From contig NZ_CP139368.1 in NCBI RefSeq assembly GCF_034120055.1, forward strand, positions 3,906,001 through 3,970,000: a stretch of 64,000 nucleotides of DNA, given 5' to 3'. A program made the translations under genes and the position numbers. Shown here piece after piece: positions 25,956 to 34,644 of the stretch. Under the pieces are notes generated by a model. It did not search any database. It had not been told where the DNA came from and worked only from the letters and a program-made list of their open reading frames with translations. This DNA is from Microbacterium rhizosphaerae (lineage in GTDB: Bacteria > Actinomycetota > Actinomycetes > Actinomycetales > Microbacteriaceae). Position 1 is the first letter of the stretch. Each line of letters begins with the position of its first letter.

Positions 25956-26576
25956 TCAGGAGACGACCGCGAATCCGCCGGTCCAGGCGATCTGCTCGCG
26001 CACGGCGAGCACCATCTGCAGGAAGCCGAACGCCTCGAGCTCGCGAGCGCGCTTCAGGGAGCCGGCATCCGCCACGGCGAGGCCGCCCGCCTCGACGAAG
26101 CCGCGGACGAGCGCCTTGGCCTCGTCGTCGTCGCCCGCGAGGATCACGCGCGTGGGCGCGTCACCGACAGCGCCGCTGGCGAGGGATGCCGCGAAGTTGG
26201 TGTTGAACGCCTTCACGATGCGGGCGCCCGGAAGGAGCGTTGCGAGCTCCTGCGCGGCGGAGCCGTCGGCCGGGACGACGAGCCCGTCGAACGTCTCGAA
26301 GTCGACCGGGTTCGAGATGTCCACGACGACCTTGCCGTCGAGCTGCGCGCCGTAGACGCCCGCGAGCTCGGCGAGGGCGGGGTACGGCACCGCCAGGACG
26401 ACCACATCGCCAGTCAGGGCATCCCCGACCGTCGCCGCCGTGCCGCCCACCTGGGCCGCCAGCTGCGCGGCGCGCTCGTCACGACCGACGATCTGCACGG
26501 CCGCGCCGCCCTTGGCCGCGATGCCCGCGATCGCCGATCCCATGTTCCCCGCTCCGATGACGGTGACTGTGCTCAT
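25956..26576 (-). CDS. NADPH-dependent F420 reductase-like NAD(P)-binding protein
   Basis: 206 aa. N-terminal VIGAGNMGSAIAGIAAKGG Rossmann motif, then VVDISNPVDF and IVKAFNTNFA blocks shared with the F420:NADP oxidoreductase/pyrroline-reductase-like group. Start at ATG 26576; upstream codons to 26615 are unlikely. Divergent from a MarR regulator 98 bases away. Whether it uses F420, flavin or only NADP is open. Confidence 0.8.
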   Translation of the reverse strand: MSTVTVIGAGNMGSAIAGIAAKGGAAVQIVGRDERAAQLAAQVGGTAATVGDALTGDVVVLAVPYPALAELAGVYGAQLDGKVVVDISNPVDFETFDGLVVPADGSAAQELATLLPGARIVKAFNTNFAASLASGAVGDAPTRVILAGDDDEAKALVRGFVEAGGLAVADAGSLKRARELEAFGFLQMVLAVREQIAWTGGFAVVS

Positions 26577-26604
26577 GTCGTTCTCGCTCTCTTGTAGAAG
26601 TTGT

Positions 26605-26620
26605 TGTAGAGGCAACTACA
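26605..26620. promoter_or_regulatory. putative MarR operator
   Basis: TGTAG and CTACA arms six bases apart in the divergent region, with GTTG...CAAC nested in it and another TTGTAG thirteen bases upstream. Fits a MarR dimer site controlling both divergent genes. Confidence 0.5.
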
Positions 26621-26674
26621 GTGTTCAAGCGAGTTGCCGGGGAAACTATTCCCGGTTGCTGGGAGACTGTCGGC

Positions 26675-27154
26675 ATGTCTTTCCAGGTGCCCCGGATGGA
26701 CGCGCTCGAGTCGCGAGCGTGGCTCGCGATCATCGGCACCGCCGAACTCCTGCCGGCGGCCCTCGACGCGCAGCTGCAGACCGAGGGCGACATGACCCAC
26801 TTCGAGTTCATGGTGCTGACGGCGCTCCGCCAGACCGGCCCGATGCGGATGACGCAGCTCGCCGCGGCCGCGAACGCGACGCTCCCCCGCCTGTCGAAGG
26901 TCGTCACGCGCCTCGAGACCCGCGGGCTCGTCGAGCGGGCGAGCGGGGAGGGCGACGGGCGCGCCGTGTCCGTGTCGCTGACCGGCGACGGGCGCCGCGC
27001 GCTCGTGCGCGCGACGCCCGGTCACATCGAGCGCGTGCGGGAATTGGTGATCGACCGGCTCACCGCCGAGCAGCTGGAGGCCGTGGCATCCGCCCTTGAA
27101 CCGGTCGTCGAGGCGCTCGACCCGCACCACCGTTTCGGGCCCGCCGCACGCTGA
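26675..27154 (+). CDS. MarR-family transcriptional regulator
   Basis: 159 aa from ATG 26675. Winged helix in the middle (MRMTQLAAAANATLPRLSKVVTRLETRGLVERASGEGDGRAVSVSLT), with the basic wing typical of MarR. Divergent from the F420-reductase-like gene, which it likely represses under redox or phenolic stress. Confidence 0.9.
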   Translation: MSFQVPRMDALESRAWLAIIGTAELLPAALDAQLQTEGDMTHFEFMVLTALRQTGPMRMTQLAAAANATLPRLSKVVTRLETRGLVERASGEGDGRAVSVSLTGDGRRALVRATPGHIERVRELVIDRLTAEQLEAVASALEPVVEALDPHHRFGPAAR

Positions 27155-27157
27155 GGA

Positions 27158-28003
27158 TCAGGCCGCCCCGAACTCCGCGCGGTGGTCGCGCGCCCACTGC
27201 GCGAGCGTGCGGCCGGGATGCCCCGTCAGAGGTGTGACCGGACGCACCCGGTCAGGGGTCGCGAGGGTATCCCTCCAGTAATCGAGGAGCATGCTGACGA
27301 TCGGCGTCGGGATGAACTCCGCCGCCTCGGCGCGGAACTCGTCGGGCGTGATCTCGACGAGCGGGATGCTGCGCCCGATCGCCTCCGCGATCGCCGCGAC
27401 CTGCTCGACCCGCGTGAGCGCCTCGGGGCCGGTGATCGCGATGGCCTGGCCGACCCACTCGTCCGACCGCAGGGCCGCGACGATCGCGTCCGCGACGTCG
27501 GCCTCATGGATCGGCGCCTGCGCCGACTGCACGTACGGCGCTCGGATCGGGTAGCCGGCCGAGATGGCGTACGCCCAGGACAGCAGATTGTTGGCGAACG
27601 TGCCCGGCCGCAGGATCGTCCAGACGTCCGTGCGCGAGGTCACGGCGGCCTCGACGGCGGCGTGGTGCACCTGGCTCGCCGAGCCATGGTCGCGCGGGAA
27701 CTCCTCCGCGGCGGCGAGCGACGAGAGGACGACGAACCTGTCGACACCCGCCGCTGAAGCGGCCCCGACGAAGGTGTCGACGCCGTCGGACGGGAACACG
27801 AACGCGCGGTCGACACCGTCGAAGACCCGGCCGTCGAGCGTGGTGGCATCCGTCATGTCACCCGCCACGACGTCGACGCCTGCGATCAGGGCGGCCCGCT
27901 GCGGATCGCGGGTGAGCGCGCGCACCGGCTCGCCCGAGCCGACGAGGGTGGCGATCACGTGACGGCCGACGGCGCCCGTGGCGCCGGTGATGAGGATGGT
28001 CAT
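27158..28003 (-). CDS. NmrA-like NAD(P)-binding protein (SDR family)
   Basis: 281 aa. N-terminal ILITGATGAVGRHV motif, FVVLSSLAA and LRPGTFANNLL blocks of atypical SDR/NmrA-type (QOR2-like) proteins, without a clear Tyr-x3-Lys. Starts at 28003, divergent from the WYL regulator across a perfect inverted repeat. Likely a quinone or aldehyde reductase or a redox sensor. Confidence 0.82.
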   Translation of the reverse strand: MTILITGATGAVGRHVIATLVGSGEPVRALTRDPQRAALIAGVDVVAGDMTDATTLDGRVFDGVDRAFVFPSDGVDTFVGAASAAGVDRFVVLSSLAAAEEFPRDHGSASQVHHAAVEAAVTSRTDVWTILRPGTFANNLLSWAYAISAGYPIRAPYVQSAQAPIHEADVADAIVAALRSDEWVGQAIAITGPEALTRVEQVAAIAEAIGRSIPLVEITPDEFRAEAAEFIPTPIVSMLLDYWRDTLATPDRVRPVTPLTGHPGRTLAQWARDHRAEFGAA

Positions 28004-28053
28004 GTCGCACCTTCTCTTCAGGGAGGGGTCTGGATGTGGTCCACTCTTCCGAA

Positions 28054-28080
28054 AGATCAGGACGAATCCTGTCCTGATCT
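28054..28080. promoter_or_regulatory. perfect 10-bp inverted repeat, putative operator of the WYL regulator
   Basis: AGATCAGGAC (28054-28063) and GTCCTGATCT (28071-28080), exact complements separated by 7 bases, in the 93-base divergent region between the NmrA-like gene and the regulator. Confidence 0.75.
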
Positions 28081-28096
28081 CGCCGAGAATGAGGAC

Positions 28097-29077
28097 ATGT
28101 CCGAAACCTCTCCGACGAGCCGCGCCCTGCAGCTGCTCGAGCTGCTGCAGGCGCGCCGATTCTGGCCGGGTCCGGAGCTGGCTGAGCGCCTCGGCGTCAC
28201 CGAGCGAACCCTCCGGCGCGATGTCGACCGGCTGCGCGCGATCGGCTACAGCGTCGCGGCGCGCCGAGGCCCCGATGGCGGCTACGAGCTCTCCACGGGA
28301 ACGGAGCTCCCGCCCCTCGTCTTCACACCCGACGAGGCGATGGCGCTCGCCGCGGCGGCCGCTTCGGCCGCAGCGGGCGGGACGAGCGGCGAGGTGACGC
28401 TCACCGCACTGGCGAAGCTCGAGCAGGTCATGCCGCAAGGCGCGCGCGGCCGGGTACGGGCGCTGCGGGCTGCCGTGTCACTCGGAGCCGCACCGGACAC
28501 GCCTCCGCTCGACGCGTCCGTCCTCGCCGCGCTCGCGCTCGCGTGTCGTGACGGGGAGCGGATGCGGCTGCGTCATGTCTCCGGCCCGTCGACGTCCGGT
28601 GAGGGGGACGGCGAGGAGAGCACACGTCGCGTCGAACCCGTCGCGCTCGTCCCGCGGCACGGCCGCTGGTACCTCGTCTGCTGGGACCTCGACCGCGAGG
28701 ACTGGCGCGTGCTGCGGGTCGACCGCATCCGTCGCGCCGACGCCACCGGGCTGCGCTTCACACCCCGTCGCGTGCCGGGCGGAGACGCGGCGGCGTTCGT
28801 CGAGGAGAGGATGCGGGCCCAGCCGCTGCACGCGGCGACCATCCGCATCGCGGCGCCGATCACCGACGTCACGGCACGGATGGCCGGGTACGCCCGCGAC
28901 TTCTCCCCTGTCGCCGGCGACGCGCAGGCCACGGACTGGCGCATCGCGGACGTCCGGCTCGAAGTGCTCGCCGGCGCCCTGCTCTGGCTCGTGTGGCCGT
29001 TCCGGGTGCTCGACTCGCCGGAGCTGTCGGCCCTTCTGCGCGAGCGCTCCGCGCGCTTCGCCGCCGCTGCCGACTGA
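28097..29077 (+). CDS. HTH/WYL-domain transcriptional regulator (YafY-like)
   Basis: 326 aa. N-terminal helix-turn-helix (ELAERLGVTERTLRRDVDRLRAIG) followed by the WYL domain with GRWYLVCWDLDREDWRVLRVDRI, the ligand-binding block, and a WCX-like C-terminal part. Divergent from the NmrA-like reductase; probably controls it and itself through the inverted repeat between them. Confidence 0.9.
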   Translation: MSETSPTSRALQLLELLQARRFWPGPELAERLGVTERTLRRDVDRLRAIGYSVAARRGPDGGYELSTGTELPPLVFTPDEAMALAAAAASAAAGGTSGEVTLTALAKLEQVMPQGARGRVRALRAAVSLGAAPDTPPLDASVLAALALACRDGERMRLRHVSGPSTSGEGDGEESTRRVEPVALVPRHGRWYLVCWDLDREDWRVLRVDRIRRADATGLRFTPRRVPGGDAAAFVEERMRAQPLHAATIRIAAPITDVTARMAGYARDFSPVAGDAQATDWRIADVRLEVLAGALLWLVWPFRVLDSPELSALLRERSARFAAAAD

Positions 29078-29135
29078 GGTCGGATTGACGCCGCACACCT
29101 GCCGGGTGTCCGCGGGCAGGTCTAACGTGTGAACC

Positions 29136-30602
29136 ATGGCCGACGCTCGCACACAGCGGCTGGTGCTGCTCATCGCCATCCTCGCGTCGTTCGTGGCGTT
29201 CCTCGACGGCACGGTCGTCAACGTCGCCCTTCCGGCGATGCAGCGGGAACTCGGCGGCGGCATGGTCACCCAGCAGTGGGTGGTGGATGCCTACTTCATC
29301 ACCCTCGGGTCGCTCATCCTCGTCGCAGGCTCGCTCAGCGACGTGTTCGGCCGCATCGTCATCATGCGGGTCGGCCTCGTGATCTTCGGCGCGGCATCGG
29401 TGGCGATCTTCCTGGCCCCCGATCCGCTGTTCCTCGTGATCTGCCGTGCGATCCAGGGTGTCGGCGGGGCCTTCCTCGTCCCGAGCTCGCTGGCGCTCAT
29501 CACGACGTACTTCCGCGGCCCCGCGCAGGCGCGCGCGATCGGAATCTGGACGGCTGCGACCACAGCCGCGCTCCTGGTCGGCCCCGTGATGGGCGGCCTG
29601 TTCGTGGACTTCCTGACCTGGCGCCTGGTCTTCCTCATCAACGTGGTGCCGATCGCGGTGACGCTGTGGCTGCTCGCCATCCTCCGCGAGCGTGACGTGC
29701 GCAAGCCGGGATCGAGGGTCGACTGGGGCGGTGCAGCACTGTGCACGATCGGCCTCGGAGGGACCGTCTACGCGTTCATCGAGCAAGGGAACCTCGGATG
29801 GAGCAGCCCGGCGATCTGGGGATCGATGACCATCGGCATCTTGGCGCTGATCGGCTTCATCGTGCGCCAGGCGACGGCCAAGCAGCCGATGATGCCTCTC
29901 GAGCTGTACCGGGTGCGGAACTTCTCCGCGGGCAACATCACGACGCTCTTCGTTTACGGCGCGCTGGCGCTGAACGGCCTCGTCGTGACCGTGTACCTGC
30001 AGCAGGGCGCCCACCTGTCGGCGACCCTTGCGGGGCTGACGACGATCCCGGTCACGATCATCATGATCTCGCTGAGCTCGCTGATCGGCGGCTTGAGCGG
30101 TCGGTGGGGGCCGCGCATGTTCATGACCATCGGGCCCGCCCTCATGGCCGTCGGGTTCGCACTCCTGCTCACGGTCTCGGAGAACTTCGACTACTGGACC
30201 CAGGTGCTGCCCAGCACGATCCTGACCGGTCTCGGCCTCGTCATCACGGTGGCACCGCTCACGTCGGCGATCCTCGGCTCGATCGACCCGGCGCGCTCCG
30301 GCATCGCGTCGGCCGTCAACAACGCCGTCGCGCGCATCGCGGGCCTCATCTGCATCGCTCTGCTGGGCGTCATCACCAGTGGAGTGCTCGACCTGGCCGG
30401 CTTCCATCGTGTGGCCGTGTTCACCGCCGTGCTCATGGCGGCCGGCGCCGTGACGTCGTTCATCGGAATCCGCAATCCGGTGCATGCCGCAGCCGGCCAG
30501 GCATCCCCCAATGGGGAGCAGCCCGCAGCCGGCAAGGCATCCCCCACAGAGCAGCCCGCTGCCGAGCGTCCGGCGACCGGGGGCTCCGTCCCCGAGAGCT
30601 GA
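29136..30602 (+). CDS. MFS transporter, EmrB/QacA (DHA2) type
   Basis: 488 aa, about 14 hydrophobic spans, FLDGTVVNVALPAM at the start and LSDVFGRI as motif A. The tail is hydrophilic and contains a duplicated AAGQASPNGEQ/AAGKASPTEQ segment. Typical proton-driven multidrug or solute exporter. Lies 58 bases after the WYL gene in the same direction. Confidence 0.88.
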   Translation: MADARTQRLVLLIAILASFVAFLDGTVVNVALPAMQRELGGGMVTQQWVVDAYFITLGSLILVAGSLSDVFGRIVIMRVGLVIFGAASVAIFLAPDPLFLVICRAIQGVGGAFLVPSSLALITTYFRGPAQARAIGIWTAATTAALLVGPVMGGLFVDFLTWRLVFLINVVPIAVTLWLLAILRERDVRKPGSRVDWGGAALCTIGLGGTVYAFIEQGNLGWSSPAIWGSMTIGILALIGFIVRQATAKQPMMPLELYRVRNFSAGNITTLFVYGALALNGLVVTVYLQQGAHLSATLAGLTTIPVTIIMISLSSLIGGLSGRWGPRMFMTIGPALMAVGFALLLTVSENFDYWTQVLPSTILTGLGLVITVAPLTSAILGSIDPARSGIASAVNNAVARIAGLICIALLGVITSGVLDLAGFHRVAVFTAVLMAAGAVTSFIGIRNPVHAAAGQASPNGEQPAAGKASPTEQPAAERPATGGSVPES

Positions 30603-30747
30603 CCGCGCAGGGTCGGGGCGGCGGCGATCTCCACCGATCAATGTCACTGCTTCGGACCGGCAAGTGGGCCGTTCACGCTTTGAGCGTCGTTGTCATTTCG
30701 TTATCGTATTTATGTTCTATATCGTAGCGCTCATGGTACCTTTAGTT

Positions 30748-32352
30748 ATGCGATTCTTCTTCGAGCTTGAGCGTCAGGTCGACATCCTGCGCGCAGCCCT
30801 CGGAGACGAGGTGGATGCGGCGGCTTGCCCCGCGGCAGTGCTGCTCCTGACCGACGACGCGGTCATCCGCGTGTTGGAAGCGGCAACGGCGCTCGTGAAG
30901 GCCGGAGAGGCGGTGAGGATCGCTGCCGCCGGTGTGGCCGCCGGCCGCTCCCCTCGCGCTGCGGGGCACCAGGGTCTCGCACAGACCCGGGGCCATCGCT
31001 CCCCCGTCGCGCTCGTGCAGGAGATCACCGGGTCGACGCGCGCGGACGCCGCCAAGCACGTGCGTCTTGGGCAAGCACTCCTGCATGCGGGACTCGTGGA
31101 TGCGGAGAGCCGAATCGATTCCGCGGCCGCATCGCCGACCGACTCCGAGATTCCTGGCACGCCTTCCATTCCCGGGAGCGAACGGCCATGGCATGCCGCC
31201 CTGAGCGACGCGATGATGCGCGGAACGATCACCTCGACTCAACAGGACGTGATCTTGCGGGGACTGGGCGAGCCGCCCTCGTGCGACACCCCCGCCGCCT
31301 GCGTGGGCGATGACGGCGCCCGCACCGATGGAGACGTGTGCAACGAGCACCGGGGCGCCTCCGCACGGCATGCCTGGGCCGCCGCCGCGGAACAGCTCAT
31401 CGACGAGGCGTCCACACGGACGGCCGAGGAGTTGGGCAAGGCTGCGCGCACGATCCGCGACATGCTCGATCCCGAAGGCGCGCAGCGCCGGTTCGACGAG
31501 CGGTTCGAGGGGCGCTCCTTCCACACCTGGACGGATGGGGACGGCATCCATCACGGGTCGATCAGGTTCGACGACCTCGGCCATGCGTGGCTTCGTGCCG
31601 TCCAGGACACCGCCCTGCGGCCGCGTCGAGGAGGACCGCGTTTCGTCGACCCCGACGAGAAGGCGAAGGCCGACGAACTCGCAGCAGATCCGCGCACGAA
31701 CGACCAGCTCGCCTACGACCTCCTGTTGGACACGCTTCGCGCCGGCTCCCTCGCCGATGCCGCCACCGTCTTCGGAACGCGCCAGGCGGGCGTCCGAGTC
31801 ATCATCACTGCCGACGCCCTCAGAAGAGCGGACGGGAGCACCCGCGATACCGAGCGCTCCGCCGACGACCTCGGAGCAGATGCGGGAATCGCTGTGCTCG
31901 AAGAAGGTGGAACGCTCCCCGCCTGGCTCGCACGGCAGCAGGCCTGCAGCATCGGGAGCGTCGAATGCGCGCTGGACGGGTCCGGCAACCCCCTCTACCT
32001 CGGTCGAGAGGTCCGAACGTTCTCATCGAAACAGAACATCGCGCTCGCTATCCGGGACGGCGGATGCCGGTGGCCCGGCTGCGACCGACCACCCGCGTAT
32101 GGCGAGGCCCACCACATCGACCGATGGGTCGACGGCGGCCGCACGGATATTGACCGGGGCATTCTGCTCTGCAGGTTCCACCACATGAATCTGCACCACG
32201 GCGGCTGGCGCATCACCCGGCATGGACCGGGGCCCTTCCTTCTGCATCCGCCCCGCGGAGCGGATCCGATCGTGCTCGGCACACCGATCGAGCGGCGATA
32301 CGTCTACGGCGATCTTCAACCACCGCCCCTCCGATTCCGGCCGGCCGCATGA
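30748..32352 (+). CDS. DUF222 protein with C-terminal HNH endonuclease domain (13E12-type)
   Basis: 534 aa. The long N-terminal part is DUF222; the C-terminal HNH domain is intact: CRWPGCDRPPAYGEAHHID, then GGRTDIDRGILLCRFHHMNLHHGGW, giving the zinc Cys pairs and the HH catalytic dyad. Start ATG 30748; 30733 is possible. These proteins occur in many copies in actinobacteria and are often linked to mobile or repetitive DNA; the biological role is unknown. The upstream 60 bases are unusually AT-rich for this genome. Confidence 0.88.
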   Translation: MRFFFELERQVDILRAALGDEVDAAACPAAVLLLTDDAVIRVLEAATALVKAGEAVRIAAAGVAAGRSPRAAGHQGLAQTRGHRSPVALVQEITGSTRADAAKHVRLGQALLHAGLVDAESRIDSAAASPTDSEIPGTPSIPGSERPWHAALSDAMMRGTITSTQQDVILRGLGEPPSCDTPAACVGDDGARTDGDVCNEHRGASARHAWAAAAEQLIDEASTRTAEELGKAARTIRDMLDPEGAQRRFDERFEGRSFHTWTDGDGIHHGSIRFDDLGHAWLRAVQDTALRPRRGGPRFVDPDEKAKADELAADPRTNDQLAYDLLLDTLRAGSLADAATVFGTRQAGVRVIITADALRRADGSTRDTERSADDLGADAGIAVLEEGGTLPAWLARQQACSIGSVECALDGSGNPLYLGREVRTFSSKQNIALAIRDGGCRWPGCDRPPAYGEAHHIDRWVDGGRTDIDRGILLCRFHHMNLHHGGWRITRHGPGPFLLHPPRGADPIVLGTPIERRYVYGDLQPPPLRFRPAA

Positions 32353-32360
32353 GATCGACC

Positions 32361-33596
32361 TCAGCCGATGCGGTCGCGCGCCTCCGCCTGGCGGCGCAGC
32401 TCCATCCGGGCGAGCGAGTTCTTGTGGACCTCGTCGGGGCCATCGGCCAGGCGCAGCGTGCGGATCGCGGCGTGCATCTCTGCGAGCGGGAAGTCCTGCG
32501 AGACCCCGCCGGCCCCGAACAGCTGGATCGCGTCGTCCAGGATGCCCTGCACCACCTTCGGGGTCGCGATCTTGATCGCCTGGATCTCGGTGTGCGCACC
32601 GCGATTGCCGACCGTGTCCATGAGCCATGCGGTCTTCAGAACGAGCAGCCGCAGCTGCTCGACGTGGACGCGGGCGTCGGCGATCCAGTCCCGGACGACC
32701 CCTTGCTCCGACAGCGCGCGGCCGAAGGCGACGCGACTGTCCGCCCGCTCGCACATCAGCTCGATCACCCGCTCGGCCATCCCGATCGCACGCATGCAGT
32801 GGTGGATCCGTCCCGGCCCGAGCCTCGCCTGCGCGATCGCGAACCCCATCCCCTCGCCCGCGATGAGATTCGACGCCGGGACGCGGACGTCCTCGAACAG
32901 CACCTCGGCATGCCCGCCGTGCTCGTGGTCGTCGTAGCCGAACACCTGCATCCCGCGCACCACCGTCAGTCCCGGCGTATCGCGCGGCACGAGGATCTGC
33001 GACTGCTGCCGGTGCCGCTCGGCCGCCGCATCCGTCTTGCCCATCACGATGAAGATCGCCGCATTCGGATTCATGGCGCCGGTGATGTACCACTTGCGAC
33101 CGTTGATCACGTAATGGCCGCCGTCTCGGACGATCGAGGTCTCGATGTTCGTCGCATCCGACGAGGCGACATCGGGCTCCGTCATCGCGAACGCGGAGCG
33201 GATCTTCCCCCACAGCAGCGGCTCGAGCCACCGCCGCTGCTGCTCGTCGGTGCCGAACTCGCTGAGCACTTCCATGTTGCCGGTGTCGGGCGCCGCGCAG
33301 TTGACCACGGCGGGGGCCAGTGCCGGCAGCCTCCCCGTGATCTCCGCCAGCGGCGCGTACTGGAGATTCGTGAGCCCGGCGCCCCCGTCGCCGGGCAGGA
33401 AGAGGTTCCACAAGCCTCGCGCCTGCGCCTCGGCCCGCAGCTCCCGCAGGATGGGCGCGGAGTCCCACGCCCACCGGTCTTCCAGCTCCGCGAGCTGGCG
33501 GCGGAACGTGTGCTCGGCGGGCTCCACGCGCTCGTGCATGAAGTCGAGCAGCGCCTCCCGCACCTCGATCGTGCGGTCGTCGAACTGGAAGTCCAT
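32361..33596 (-). CDS. acyl-CoA dehydrogenase family protein (ACAD10/11, LvaC-like)
   Basis: 411 aa. Three-domain ACAD fold: AFAMTEPDVASSDATNI (FAD/substrate loop), FGRALSEQGVVRDWIADARV helix bundle and a C-terminal IQLFGAGGVSQDFPLAEM with LRLADGPDEVHK. Downstream of a kinase of the APH family and an SDR. In the levulinate pathway of Pseudomonas the homologous LvaC acts on a 4-phospho-acyl-CoA made by the kinase; the same logic applies to mammalian ACAD11. This is therefore likely an eliminating rather than classical dehydrogenase; inferred from context. Confidence 0.85.
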   Translation of the reverse strand: MDFQFDDRTIEVREALLDFMHERVEPAEHTFRRQLAELEDRWAWDSAPILRELRAEAQARGLWNLFLPGDGGAGLTNLQYAPLAEITGRLPALAPAVVNCAAPDTGNMEVLSEFGTDEQQRRWLEPLLWGKIRSAFAMTEPDVASSDATNIETSIVRDGGHYVINGRKWYITGAMNPNAAIFIVMGKTDAAAERHRQQSQILVPRDTPGLTVVRGMQVFGYDDHEHGGHAEVLFEDVRVPASNLIAGEGMGFAIAQARLGPGRIHHCMRAIGMAERVIELMCERADSRVAFGRALSEQGVVRDWIADARVHVEQLRLLVLKTAWLMDTVGNRGAHTEIQAIKIATPKVVQGILDDAIQLFGAGGVSQDFPLAEMHAAIRTLRLADGPDEVHKNSLARMELRRQAEARDRIG

Positions 33597-33612
33597 GGGT
33601 CCTCCGGATGGG

Positions 33613-34644
33613 TCAGTCGAGGGCGTCGAGCCCGGTGCGCAGCAGCGGCTCGACGAGCTCGCCGATGCGGTCGAAACCGGCGCCGACGGTCTGACCGTGC
33701 CGGTACCGGTAATGGATGCCTTCCAGGATCCCCGCCGCCTTGTACGACGCGAGCCCGAGATAGAAGCCGAACCGCGACAGGTCGCGATCGCTGCGGGATG
33801 CGTAGCGGTCGACCACCTCCGCCTCGGAGAGGAAACCCGGCGCGAGGTTGGCATCCGCAACGACGGGGCCCGCGGCGGCCGCGATCCGCCCGTAGACGAT
33901 CATGAGCGCGAGGTCGGTCAGCGGATCGCCGAGCGTCGCCATCTCCCAGTCGATGACCGCGGCCGGCCGATCGCCGGCGTCGATCAGCACGTTGTCGAGC
34001 CGATAGTCGCCGTGCACGATGCCGACCGCCCCTTCGTGCGGCACATCGGCGGCGAGCCGGCGGTGCAGCTCGTCGGCGTCAGGCAGATCGCGGCTGCGGG
34101 AGGCGTCGAGCTGCTTCTTCCACCGGGCCACCTGCCGGGCGAGGAACCCGTCCGGCCGCCCGAAGTCGCCGAGGCCGACGCCATCCGGAACGATCGCGTG
34201 CAGGTCGGCGAGCGTGTCGACCACCCGCGTCGAGATCGCCCGCGTGCGCTCCGCGCCGAGCGCCTCGAGCTGCGCAGCGCGGGTGTAGACCGTGCCCTCG
34301 ATCCGCTCCATCACGTAGAAGGGGGCTCCGACCACGGCATCGTCATCGCAGAGCGCCAGCATGCGCGGCACCGGGACCGCGCTTCCCTGCAGCGCCGACA
34401 TCACCCGGTACTCGCGGGCCATGTCGTGCGCGGTCGCGAGGACGTGCCCGAGCGGCGGCCGCCGGACGATCCACCGCCCGGTGCCGTCCGTCACGTCGTA
34501 GGTGAGGTTCGACCTGCCCCCCGCGATGAGGGTCGCCGTCAGCTCGCTACCCGCGCCGGGAACGGCATCGGCCAGCCACGGGCCGAGCCGGGAGAGGTCG
34601 AGGCCGGGAGGATCCTCACCCACGGGTCGTACCGAGCGTCTCAC
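33613..34644 (-). CDS. phosphotransferase family protein (APH-type kinase, LvaA/ACAD10-like)
   Basis: 343 aa. Aminoglycoside-phosphotransferase fold: SNLTYDV and IVRRPP (nucleotide-binding lysine replaced in context by Arg), catalytic IVHGDYRLDNVLI (Asp) and VIDWEMATLGDPLTDLA. Starts at GTG 34644 or, with an 8-base overlap of the SDR stop, GTG 34623. Adjacent to the ACAD gene, 16 bases apart. Likely phosphorylates a 4-hydroxyacyl-CoA rather than an antibiotic. Confidence 0.85.
   Translation of the reverse strand: MRRSVRPVGEDPPGLDLSRLGPWLADAVPGAGSELTATLIAGGRSNLTYDVTDGTGRWIVRRPPLGHVLATAHDMAREYRVMSALQGSAVPVPRMLALCDDDAVVGAPFYVMERIEGTVYTRAAQLEALGAERTRAISTRVVDTLADLHAIVPDGVGLGDFGRPDGFLARQVARWKKQLDASRSRDLPDADELHRRLAADVPHEGAVGIVHGDYRLDNVLIDAGDRPAAVIDWEMATLGDPLTDLALMIVYGRIAAAAGPVVADANLAPGFLSEAEVVDRYASRSDRDLSRFGFYLGLASYKAAGILEGIHYRYRHGQTVGAGFDRIGELVEPLLRTGLDALD

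Noticed and set aside
33613..34644. Aminoglycoside resistance gene
   Set aside because: The APH-like kinase sits in an SDR/acyl-CoA dehydrogenase operon that matches the LvaA/ACAD10 type, not a resistance context.
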